Positions 1 to 5,881 of a DNA stretch of 10,055 nt are shown here, piece by piece; position 1 is the first letter of the stretch; each line of letters opens with the position of its first letter. The notes beneath the pieces were generated by a model, which saw nothing but the letters and a program-made list of their open reading frames with translations, searched no databases and was not told where the DNA came from. Source of the stretch: Chthoniobacterales bacterium (GTDB lineage Bacteria; Verrucomicrobiota; Verrucomicrobiia; Chthoniobacterales; UBA10450); contig JACDBM010000163.1 in NCBI GenBank assembly GCA_013694945.1, forward strand, positions 1-10,055. The letters run 5' to 3'. The position numbers were made by a program, and so were the translations under genes.

Positions 1-524
1 GTGCCTTCCAGGATGTGCGCGACACCGAGTGCTTCGCCGATCTCCCGGAGATTGCGGGTGCCGGTCTTGTACTGCCGCACGGATGTGCGGCTGATGACCT
101 TCAGGTCCGCGATTTTCGAGAGATTCGCCAGGGTGTCGTCCTGAATACCGTCTGCGAAGTAAGCATTCTCCCGGTCGTCCGAGAGATTCTCAAACGGAAG
201 GATGGCGATGCTTTTCTCAGGGATTGGGATGACCGCGAGCGGAGGCTGCGCGGGCGGAGAGAACTTCGCTTCACTCGCGGGAGGGGCGTCGGTGCGTGTA
301 ACGCCTCCCGGCGTCAGATCAAATGCCCATGCGAGAACCAGAGCAACCGGAAAGCCGAGAATGAGAAGCAATATGACGAGGCGAACCGCCCACGTGGGCA
401 CCTCGAAAAATGGAAAAACCTGCGTGGCAATCTGGACCAGCAACCAACCCACCACCGCATAACCGATCGCGACGCGGTAGACTTTGCGCCGTCTCAGTTC
501 GGCAAGAAAGTTGAGCAGTTTCAC
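1..524 (-). CDS. Membrane-anchored FlgO/TolB-N-type protein, N-terminal part (probable TPR protein), cut by window edge
   Basis: This frame is open from a GTG at 524-522 to the left edge, giving 174 codons and no stop. Residues about 18-40 and 46-68 form two hydrophobic segments, the second ending in AWAFDLTPGG, a phrase I associate with a large Verrucomicrobia/Acidobacteria family. A Pro/Ala-rich linker follows (about 80-103). From about residue 104 comes a FlgO/TolB-N-like fold signature: SIAILPFENLSDD, then YFADGIQDD and LKVISRTSVRQYK. In known relatives this domain is followed by tetratricopeptide repeats, and some relatives are fused to winged-helix DNA-binding or kinase domains. None of that is visible here because the gene leaves the window. 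The GTG start is supported by an in-frame TAA 21 nt upstream (545-543), no ATG between, and an AGGGAAG purine run about 4 nt before GTG. The likely site is the inner membrane with the sensor-like domain on one face; ligand and role are unknown. Family assignment is fairly sure, function is not. Confidence 0.85.
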   Translation of the reverse strand, partial: MKLLNFLAELRRRKVYRVAIGYAVVGWLLVQIATQVFPFFEVPTWAVRLVILLLILGFPVALVLAWAFDLTPGGVTRTDAPPASEAKFSPPAQPPLAVIPIPEKSIAILPFENLSDDRENAYFADGIQDDTLANLSKIADLKVISRTSVRQYKTGTRNLREIGEALGVAHILEG

Positions 525-595
525 GCGTCTTCCCTGAGCACGTTAATGACGGCCGGAACTCCGCAAGTCAACGTCCGCTTCCGCCCTGCGCTGAT

Positions 596-672
596 GTTGT
601 AGCCGGGGCGTTGACGCCGGCTGTGTAAACACCTTTTAGTGCAGCCGGGGTCCGCGCCGCCCGGGCTACAAC
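596..672. repeat. Two-hairpin palindromic repeat (REP/BIME-like) between divergent genes
   Basis: The element opens with GTTGTAGCC (596-604) and closes with its exact reverse complement GGCTACAAC (664-672). Inside are two smaller hairpins. One is built on AGCCGG...CCGGCT around GGCGTTGACGCC (601-622). The other is built on AGCCGGGG...CCCGGGCT (643-667). The same nine-base arms recur as a compact palindrome at 2250-2268, which marks this as a repeat family of the genome rather than a one-off hairpin. It sits in the gap between the divergent edge gene and rarD and could fold in RNA or DNA. Whether it acts in termination, mRNA stability or nothing at all cannot be told from here. Confidence 0.6.
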
Positions 673-710
673 GACCTTGCTCGCGTCGCGCAGCGATGAA
701 ATAGAGCAGC

Positions 711-1652
711 GTGCACACCTCTGATGACTCCCAAACTGCGCGCGATGAGCGTTCCGCCCTTCTGGCGGGATTCGCTGCGTTCGGCTTTTGGGGCATCATC
801 CCGATCTACTGGAAGTTTCTCCAGAAGGTGCCTGCTTCAGAGATTCTCGCGCACCGCTTTGTTTGGACGACGAGCTTTCTCGTTTGCCTTCTTAGCTGGC
901 AACGACGCTGGCCCGAGGTCTGGTCTGCATTCCGCTCGCGCCGCGTCACTTTGTATTGTCTCGGAAGCGGTCTGGCCATCTCCTGTAACTGGCTGATGTT
1001 CATTTGGGCGGTGAATGTGAATCGCGTCCTGGAAACGAGCCTTGGCTACTTCATGACGCCGCTCGTGAACGTGCTCTTCGGCGCGGTTTTTCTGCGCGAA
1101 CGCCTCACCCGTTTCCAACTCGTCTCCGTTCTCCTCGCAACCGCAGGTGTCCTAAATCTAGCCTTCGGCTACGGACGTTTTCCATGGATTGCGCTCGGGC
1201 TTTGCGTCTCGTGGGGCACTTATGGATTGCTTCGGAAAGTCTCTCGGACGGCTGCGATTCCCGGTTTATTTTTCGAAACAACGCTCCTGGCGCCGCTCGC
1301 AATTGCTTACCTCACGCTCCTCTACCTGCGCGGCACGAGCACATTCGGCCCAGCACATCGAGACGTTTCGCTGCTCTTGATCAGCACGGGAATCGTGACG
1401 GGATTGCCCTTAGTCTGGTTCGGGCATGCCGCACGGCATCTCCGCCTCACGACGATTGGCTTTCTCCAGTATCTGGCGCCGACGGGCACATTCTTCCTCG
1501 GCGTCTTCCTTTACCGCGAGCCGTTCACGAGAACGCACCTGATTACTTTTGCGCTAATCTGGGTGGCCCTCGCCATCTTTACGGCCGAGACGATTCGACT
1601 CTGGCGTTCGAAACGCGTCTCAGCGGAAGAAGCTCCGCCCCTCGCAGATTAG
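711..1652 (+). CDS. rarD: RarD-type EamA/DMT-superfamily permease
   Basis: The 313-residue product has the length and composition of RarD: about ten hydrophobic segments arranged as two EamA repeats (roughly residues 18-150 and 155-298). The family's N-terminal signature is clear: FWGIIPIYWKFLQKVPASEILAHR (written here as FWGIIPIYWK at 26-35 and EILAHR at 44-49). A second signature is GFLQYLAPTGTF in the second repeat, where RarD proteins have similar LQY and PT residues. The DMT superfamily moves small metabolites across the inner membrane. RarD itself is often labelled 'chloramphenicol-sensitive protein', but its substrate is not firmly known. The start is GTG at 711. An ATG at 696 is in frame but runs into TAG two codons later, so GTG is the first usable start; no good Shine-Dalgarno is visible. 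The C-terminal tail is short, Arg/Lys-rich and polar. The next gene begins about 80 nt downstream on the same strand, so read-through is possible. Confidence 0.9.
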   Translation: MHTSDDSQTARDERSALLAGFAAFGFWGIIPIYWKFLQKVPASEILAHRFVWTTSFLVCLLSWQRRWPEVWSAFRSRRVTLYCLGSGLAISCNWLMFIWAVNVNRVLETSLGYFMTPLVNVLFGAVFLRERLTRFQLVSVLLATAGVLNLAFGYGRFPWIALGLCVSWGTYGLLRKVSRTAAIPGLFFETTLLAPLAIAYLTLLYLRGTSTFGPAHRDVSLLLISTGIVTGLPLVWFGHAARHLRLTTIGFLQYLAPTGTFFLGVFLYREPFTRTHLITFALIWVALAIFTAETIRLWRSKRVSAEEAPPLAD

Positions 1653-1731
1653 ACAACTCAACCGGCAGCGCCAAGCGGCCCAACCGCCTATTCGATTGCG
1701 AGGGTCGACGCGGCGCCTATCTTCCCCGCCC

Positions 1732-2256
1732 ATGTGGAGCGAAGACGATTTCCAATACGCAGCCGAGAATACGGAGGTAATTCTCGCCCCCGCGCAGCAG
1801 ATCGCCACGTTCGGCTCCACCAGCTTCCGGTTCTACCTCATCTCCGAGTTGATGGATCAGGTGAACGAGGTCCGTGTCCGCGACGGCCAGATTCACGCGG
1901 AGCGGCCGCAGCTTCTCACGCCCGATCACTACGCGCGCCTTCTGCTGGAAGGGTTTGGCGAGAAAGCGCAGCGTTATGTGGAGCAACTGCGCGAGCGGAC
2001 GCGAAACTTCGCCGTTCTGCGCTACGGCTTCCGCTTTCGGAAAACGGATGTAACGGAGAAAACGGTGCGCGATTCGATCTCTGCCGTCATTCAGCGCACG
2101 AAAGCGCAGGTCGAGAATTCTGGCGAACCGCTTAGTGCCATCATCCAAGGCGTGGATGACGCGTGGGAGGTCTGCCTCCTGAAGTTCACGATCGATTTGA
2201 TCGAGCGCTCCTCCGGAAACAATCTTGGCGACTTGCGAAACCGCGGATTGTTGTAG
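1732..2256 (+). CDS. Conserved-looking protein of unknown function (174 aa)
   Basis: I do not recognise a named family. The frame opens at a TTG (1696), but ATG 1732 (MWSEDDFQYAAENT) is the more natural start, since the 12 extra residues are Arg/Ser-rich and look non-coding. The protein has no signal peptide or membrane segment. It is mixed alpha/beta in character, with a probable strand region (EVILAPAQQIATFGSTSFRFYLISELMD, about residues 15-42), a phrase NEVRVRDGQIHAERPQLLTP (about 46-65) that looks like a ligand or nucleic-acid contact loop, and a helical, charged C-terminal half (about 70-170). Codon use matches its neighbours and the alternative frames are poor, so I take it as a real gene. 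The stop TAG is inside the palindrome at 2250-2268 and the gene converges on the glycosyltransferase. No Shine-Dalgarno is visible before 1732. It may be transcribed with rarD, 79 nt upstream. A cytoplasmic role is inferred only from the lack of export signals. Confidence 0.75.
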   Translation: MWSEDDFQYAAENTEVILAPAQQIATFGSTSFRFYLISELMDQVNEVRVRDGQIHAERPQLLTPDHYARLLLEGFGEKAQRYVEQLRERTRNFAVLRYGFRFRKTDVTEKTVRDSISAVIQRTKAQVENSGEPLSAIIQGVDDAWEVCLLKFTIDLIERSSGNNLGDLRNRGLL

Positions 2257-2268
2257 CCGGGCTACAAC
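2250..2268. repeat. 19-bp palindrome containing both convergent stop codons; possible weak bidirectional terminator
   Basis: GTTGTAGCC (2250-2258) and GGCTACAAC (2260-2268) are exact reverse complements around a single central G. The TAG stop of the plus-strand gene is at 2254-2256 and the TAG stop of the minus-strand glycosyltransferase is at 2264-2262, so each arm ends one gene. The arms are the same nine bases as the outer arms of the repeat at 596-672. As RNA it could form a 7-bp stem with a CCGGG loop on either strand. There is no strong U-tract after it, so a terminator role is only a possibility. Confidence 0.6.
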
Positions 2269-2960
2269 TTCTTATATCGCTCCATCAGCTTGAAGAAACG
2301 GATCGAATCGCGAATCGGACGGATGCTGCTGGTCTCATCCAAATACACGGTGCTAATCGGAACCGCGCCGATCCGGTAACCCTCGCGACTCGCGACGATC
2401 AGCATCTCGGTTTCATAATCGAAGCGCTCCGCGCCGTTGAGCAGATGTGGGATGACCTCGGCGTGCAGCATCCGAAAACCACATTGCGTGTCCGGGATTT
2501 CCTGGCCACACACCCGGCTGATCGTGCTGCTCATGTAACGGTTCACCACCTTGCGAACGAACGGCATTCGCCGGATATCGTTCATCCGCGTACCGACGAG
2601 TAGCTGCGCGCCGAGCGGCGCGGCGGCGATGAAGCGCGCAATCTCTTCCGGGAGATGCTGGCCATCCGCATCCAGGATGATCACGTATTCAAACCCACCT
2701 CGCTCCAGCCAATGACCCAATCCCGTCTTAATTGATTCACCCTTGCCGCGATTGCGATCGTGAATCAGGACCTCCGCGCCGGCCGCGCGTGCCCTGGCCG
2801 CAGTCTCATCGGTCGAGCCGTCGTCCACCACCAGCACGTGATCGACCTGCTGCAACGTCCGTTCAACGACGTCGCCGACGTGCGTTTCTTCCTGGTAGGC
2901 GGGAATGACAGCGGCGATGGTTTGCCGGTTCACGGCGCCCGCGGCTGGCGATCCCTCCAT
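2262..2960 (-). CDS. Family 2 glycosyltransferase, DPM1/polyprenyl-phosphate sugar synthase-like
   Basis: The 232-residue product is a single GT-A (GT2) domain. It shows the nucleotide-sugar-binding start VIPAYQEE (residues 18-25), VVDDGSTDET (44-53), the metal-binding DADGQH (97-102), VGTR (122-125), and the acceptor-side motifs DTQCGFR (157-163) and RFDYETEM (179-186). This pattern fits dolichyl/undecaprenyl-phosphate mannose or glucose synthase-like enzymes, which move a sugar from a nucleotide donor to a polyprenyl phosphate or related acceptor at the inner face of the membrane. No transmembrane segment follows the catalytic domain, so membrane contact would be peripheral or through a partner. 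The actual donor and acceptor cannot be read. The frame stays open another 65 codons into lipA, but that stretch is a shadow of lipA. The ATG at 2960 lies 2 nt after the lipA stop and gives a normal GT2 N-terminus. The tight spacing suggests co-transcription with lipA, probably from the lipA promoter. I see no functional link between the two. Confidence 0.88.
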   Translation of the reverse strand: MEGSPAAGAVNRQTIAAVIPAYQEETHVGDVVERTLQQVDHVLVVDDGSTDETAARARAAGAEVLIHDRNRGKGESIKTGLGHWLERGGFEYVIILDADGQHLPEEIARFIAAAPLGAQLLVGTRMNDIRRMPFVRKVVNRYMSSTISRVCGQEIPDTQCGFRMLHAEVIPHLLNGAERFDYETEMLIVASREGYRIGAVPISTVYLDETSSIRPIRDSIRFFKLMERYKKL

Positions 2961-2962
2961 CC

Positions 2963-3850
2963 TCAGCGGACGACCGGATGAAAGTCCGCAGCGTGATAGG
3001 AACTGCGGACGAGCGGACCCGAAGCGACGTGCGAAAAGCCTTTCGCGCGGGCGATTTCGCCATAGGCATCGAATCGCTCCGGCGAGATGAAGGCCACCAC
3101 TGGCAGGTGCTGCGGCGTCGGCCGCAGGTATTGCCCGAGCGTCAGCACCTGGCATCCCACTTCGCGCAAGTCGTCCATGGTTTCGAATAACTCCGGTTCC
3201 GTTTCACCGAGCCCGAGCATGACGCCGCTCTTCGTCACTACTTTGTGCGAATGCATTTTCGCTTTCCGCAGCACCTCGAGCGAAGTCCGATACTTCGCGC
3301 GCGAACGGACCAGCGGAGTCAGCCGTTCCACTGTTTCCATGTTGTGGTTAAAGATCTCGGGCCCGGCGTCCGTTACGATCTCGATGCACCAATCCTGCGC
3401 ATGAAAATCTGGGACCAGCACCTCGATGATCACGCTGGGGTCCATTTGCCGCACCGCGGCAATGGTGCGCGCAAAGTGGTTCGCGCCGCCGTCTTTCAGA
3501 TCGTCGCGCGCGACGGCCGTGATCACGACATGCTTCAAACCCATCCGGCGCACAGCCTCGGCCACGCGTTCCGGCTCGTCTTCTTCGAGGGCGAACGGTT
3601 TCGCTGTGCTGACGGCGCAAAATCCGCACGCGCGCGTGCAGCGTTCCCCCGCGATCATGACGGTCGCCGTCCCCTGGCTCCAGCATTCCCAGCGATTCGG
3701 GCACTGTGCACTCTCGCAGACAGTATGGAGGCGCAGGTCCGAGATGAGCGCTTTCGTCGAGAAAAAAACCGGGTTCGAAGGAAGACGAACCTTAATCCAG
3801 GGCGGCTTCTGTGCCTGGTGCAGCGCCGGATCGATTTTTGCGCACGACAT
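2963..3850 (-). CDS. lipA: Lipoyl synthase (radical SAM)
   Basis: LipA inserts two sulfurs into protein-bound octanoyl groups to make lipoyl cofactors for pyruvate and 2-oxoglutarate dehydrogenases and the glycine cleavage system. All defining features are present in the 295 residues. The auxiliary 4Fe-4S ligands are C45, C50 and C56 (CESAQCPNRWEC, spacing C-x4-C-x5-C). The radical-SAM cluster is C71, C75, C78 (CTRACGFC, CxxxCxxC). The conserved C-terminal RSSYHA (282-287) carries the serine that ligates the auxiliary cluster. VEVLVPDF-like (143-149, here IEVLVPD) and FNHNMETV (167-174) are also typical. I chose ATG 3850 (MSCAKIDPALHQ), which gives normal family length and lets the conserved part begin near WIKVRLP at residue 18. 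The GTG at 3955 would add 35 residues that translate a repeat-like intergenic stretch. No lipB is in view, so octanoylation would be done by an enzyme encoded elsewhere. The GT2 gene follows with a 2-nt gap. Confidence 0.95.
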   Translation of the reverse strand: MSCAKIDPALHQAQKPPWIKVRLPSNPVFFSTKALISDLRLHTVCESAQCPNRWECWSQGTATVMIAGERCTRACGFCAVSTAKPFALEEDEPERVAEAVRRMGLKHVVITAVARDDLKDGGANHFARTIAAVRQMDPSVIIEVLVPDFHAQDWCIEIVTDAGPEIFNHNMETVERLTPLVRSRAKYRTSLEVLRKAKMHSHKVVTKSGVMLGLGETEPELFETMDDLREVGCQVLTLGQYLRPTPQHLPVVAFISPERFDAYGEIARAKGFSHVASGPLVRSSYHAADFHPVVR

Positions 3851-3987
3851 CCTGGCGAAATTAAAGGCGGAGGTCTGAAAAGCAAACCTCGCACCCACAG
3901 AATAGCCTCGCACAGAGGTCACAAAGGAATACCAACGACGAGCTTCCGACGACACCGAAGCCTTTGGAAGACTTTGTGTGAAGCATT
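3851..3987. other. Intergenic stretch between recR and lipA with short direct and inverted repeats
   Basis: These 137 nt hold no credible gene. CCTCGCAC occurs twice, 19 nt apart (3887-3894 and 3906-3913), each followed closely by ACAGA. CACAAAG (3920-3926) is inverted as CTTTGTG (3972-3978). Read on the minus strand the region has the phrases CTTTGTGACCTCTGTG and ATTCTGTGGGTG. I recall similar wording in gaps of other soil-bacterial genomes, but cannot verify that here. The lipA promoter must lie in this stretch or farther upstream; no clear -35/-10 pair stood out. Confidence 0.4.
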
Positions 3988-4593
3988 CTACAGTCTCGTT
4001 CTGCCGGAAAGTGCTTGATACAAAGTCAGCTCATCCGCCGATTCGAGTCCGCCGCCGGCGGGGAGTCCATGCGCGATCCGCGTGATCACCAAAGGAAACG
4101 GCTTCAGCAATTCGACCAGATAATTCGTGGTCGCCTCGCCTTCCACGTCCGCCGCGAGCGCAAGAATCACTTCGCTGAACCGTTCGGTTTGGATCCGCTT
4201 TATGAGCTGCGCGATTCGCAAGTCCTCAGGGCTGACATGATCCAGGGGCGAAATGCGTCCGCCTAACGAGTGATATCGTCCGCGAAAAGCGCTCGTTTTT
4301 TCCAGCGGAAGGATGTCAGTCGCCTGCTCGACCACGCAGAGCTGGTCCGCGGTGCGGGCTGGATCGGAGCAGATCTCGCAAAGCTCCTCCATGGTGAAGA
4401 AGCCGCACTTCGCGCAGGGCCGCACCGTCTCCCGGGTGCTCAAAATCGCCCGTGCAATTTCCTCCGGCTGATCGCTCCTCGCCTGCACTATCCAGAGCGC
4501 AATCCGCTCGGCCGAGCGCGGTCCTACCCCAGGCATACCACGAAGCTGCGCGATCAACTCCCGAATCGCGATCGGGTACTCCGTCTTCTTCAC
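3988..4593 (-). CDS. recR: Recombination mediator RecR
   Basis: RecR works with RecO (and RecF) to load RecA on gapped single-stranded DNA, forming a ring-shaped DNA clamp. The 201-residue product is of usual length and in canonical order: helix-hairpin-helix (GMPGVGPRSAER, 19-30), C4 zinc finger (C60, C63, C72, C75 in CAKCGFFTMEELCEIC), then a Toprim domain (about 82-176) with LCVVEQATDILPLE and GRYHSLGGRISPLD, ending in the family's GLPAGG...ADELTLYQAL. The start is GTG at 4593, preceded by a good purine run (GGGGAAGG, about 6 nt spacing). The usual genomic partners are dnaX and ybaB, which are not here; instead recR lies 12 nt downstream of a membrane cyclase-like gene and is probably the last gene of that operon. 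Family assignment is secure. Confidence 0.95.
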   Translation of the reverse strand: MKKTEYPIAIRELIAQLRGMPGVGPRSAERIALWIVQARSDQPEEIARAILSTRETVRPCAKCGFFTMEELCEICSDPARTADQLCVVEQATDILPLEKTSAFRGRYHSLGGRISPLDHVSPEDLRIAQLIKRIQTERFSEVILALAADVEGEATTNYLVELLKPFPLVITRIAHGLPAGGGLESADELTLYQALSGRTRL

Positions 4594-4605
4594 CGCCGCC
4601 TTCCC

Positions 4606-5880
4606 CTATTTCAGCGGAGAATCTTCCAATTGGACCGCGAGCGGTTGCAGGCGGCGGACATAAAGTTGCAAGGGCGCATCGTCACGTTCGTTAGGCCCGC
4701 GGGCTTTTTGAAACTGTGAGTACGCCTCCGCCCAGCGTTTTTCACGGTAGAGGACGACGCCGTTCCAGAAGGAGTCGCGGCGCGCGATCTCTTCCGGTGA
4801 AGCCTCCGTGGCCAGCTTCAGTGGCTCATAGACTTCGTGCCGCTCGCGCTCGTCGACGCCGCTTAGGAAGTCGATCGGCCGCGCCACGATCGACTTGCTC
4901 GCCAGCTCAAACGTCTCTGGCCCGATCAAAATCCGGGAGCCGTAAAAGCGGTTCGCAATGCAAAAGCGGCGAGCCAACTCGATTGGCTCACCCATTGAGA
5001 AGAGGCTCGCCTCCTCGCCCTGTTGCATCGGCAGCACGATGCTCGTGCCGGAGCTAATCCCCACGTGAACGCTCATTCTTTGGAAAGAGTCGTCCTTGCT
5101 CCCGTCGCGCATTTTCTCGAACGATTCGAGGAGAGAGAGCGCATGTCGGGTCGCCTTCTCTGCCTGCTGGGAATCCTTTCCCGGAAAGCCGAAGACAGCG
5201 ACGACTCCTTCTCCTGTGATCGCCTCGATGTAAGCTCCGGCCCGCAAGAAAGAACCCCTCACGTGCCGGATAAACTTGTCCGTAATCTCCGCCAGCAGCG
5301 CGGGCGGACATTCCTCCGCCAGATCATGCTTGTTCGCGATGTCGCAAACGACCGCCGTTGTCTCGTAGCTTTTCGGCTTGGCTTCGAAGACGATCTCGCC
5401 GGAATCGATGCGCGCAAGCTGCTCTTCGGAAAGACGGCCCGTGAACAGGTTTTTCGCTACCGGGGTCTGGCGGCGCCACTTCATCACTGTGGCGTAGCCG
5501 TGTCCGGCCCCGATCGCAAGCCCGAGGGCAAGCAGAGACGGCACCGGTTGAAAAAATACCTGACCAAGCAGGCAAATCCACGTGAGGACGATGAGTTCCA
5601 GCCCGAGGATGCCGAGCACGAGGCTGACTTGTTTTTTTTGCGAACTCGTCAGGACCAGCCACACCACGCCACAGGAGAGAAACAGCACCAGGGCGGATTG
5701 CAGGACCCATCCGACGCTCCGCGCCGGCGCTTGTCCGCCCGTGAACGCGTTCTTCACTCCCTCCTCGATCGGCAGCAGCACCCCGATAGCACGCGCCATG
5801 ATGATCAGAACACCGAGGATCGCGCCGATTTGGAGCGCTTCGAGCACCGAGCGTTTCACGGGGAAGTTGCTCGCCATCAT
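4606..5880 (-). CDS. Membrane protein with degenerate class III adenylate/guanylate cyclase domain
   Basis: The 424-residue protein has four hydrophobic segments (about residues 15-37, 56-77, 84-106, 110-133), a cytoplasmic class III nucleotide-cyclase homology domain (about 172-340) and a helical C-terminal tail (about 363-420). The tail resembles the extension seen after many CHASE2-type bacterial cyclases. No CHASE2 domain is present. The first metal Asp is kept (D180 in AVVCDIAN). By my alignment the second is Glu (E224 in ITGEGVVAVFG, normally GDG), the substrate lysine four residues before it is Ala (A220), and the VNxAxR motif reads IELARR, losing Asn (E301) and keeping Arg (R305). It may therefore be a weak, altered or inactive cyclase acting as a nucleotide sensor. 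ATG 5880 starts 1 nt after the stop of the ClpX-like gene; a TTG at 5895 would overlap that gene by 14 nt. No clear Shine-Dalgarno is visible, so translational coupling to the upstream gene is plausible. Confidence 0.85.
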   Translation of the reverse strand: MMASNFPVKRSVLEALQIGAILGVLIIMARAIGVLLPIEEGVKNAFTGGQAPARSVGWVLQSALVLFLSCGVVWLVLTSSQKKQVSLVLGILGLELIVLTWICLLGQVFFQPVPSLLALGLAIGAGHGYATVMKWRRQTPVAKNLFTGRLSEEQLARIDSGEIVFEAKPKSYETTAVVCDIANKHDLAEECPPALLAEITDKFIRHVRGSFLRAGAYIEAITGEGVVAVFGFPGKDSQQAEKATRHALSLLESFEKMRDGSKDDSFQRMSVHVGISSGTSIVLPMQQGEEASLFSMGEPIELARRFCIANRFYGSRILIGPETFELASKSIVARPIDFLSGVDERERHEVYEPLKLATEASPEEIARRDSFWNGVVLYREKRWAEAYSQFQKARGPNERDDAPLQLYVRRLQPLAVQLEDSPLK

Positions 5881-5881
5881 T

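Noticed and set aside
15..602. Plus-strand open frame of 195 codons at the left edge
   Set aside because: It is antisense to the FlgO/TolB-N-type gene, whose translation has clear family motifs; this frame is Arg-rich and has none.
521..799. Minus-strand open frame of 92 codons across the divergent gap
   Set aside because: It reads through the palindromic repeat and the start of rarD, has no recognisable motif, and its composition looks like non-coding DNA.
1004..1780. Plus-strand 258-codon frame inside and beyond rarD
   Set aside because: It is a shadow in another frame of rarD, rich in Arg/Pro/Ser and without membrane or domain features.
2963..3155. N-terminal extension of the glycosyltransferase frame into lipA
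   Set aside because: The 65 extra codons overlap the lipA coding region out of frame, are Arg/Ala-rich, and precede the normal GT2 start.
3942..3962. GCTTC...GAAGC short inverted repeat downstream of recR, considered as terminator
   Set aside because: The stem is only 5 bp with a mismatched extension and no U-tract follows on the minus strand.
3245..4018. Plus-strand 257-codon frame opposite lipA
   Set aside because: It is antisense to a complete lipA with all cluster cysteines; its own translation is His/Arg-rich without motifs.
4695..4709. GCCCGCGGGC followed by TTTTT on the plus strand, resembling an intrinsic terminator
   Set aside because: It lies inside the coding sequence of the minus-strand cyclase-like gene, with no plus-strand gene ending before it, and the palindrome leaves no proper loop.
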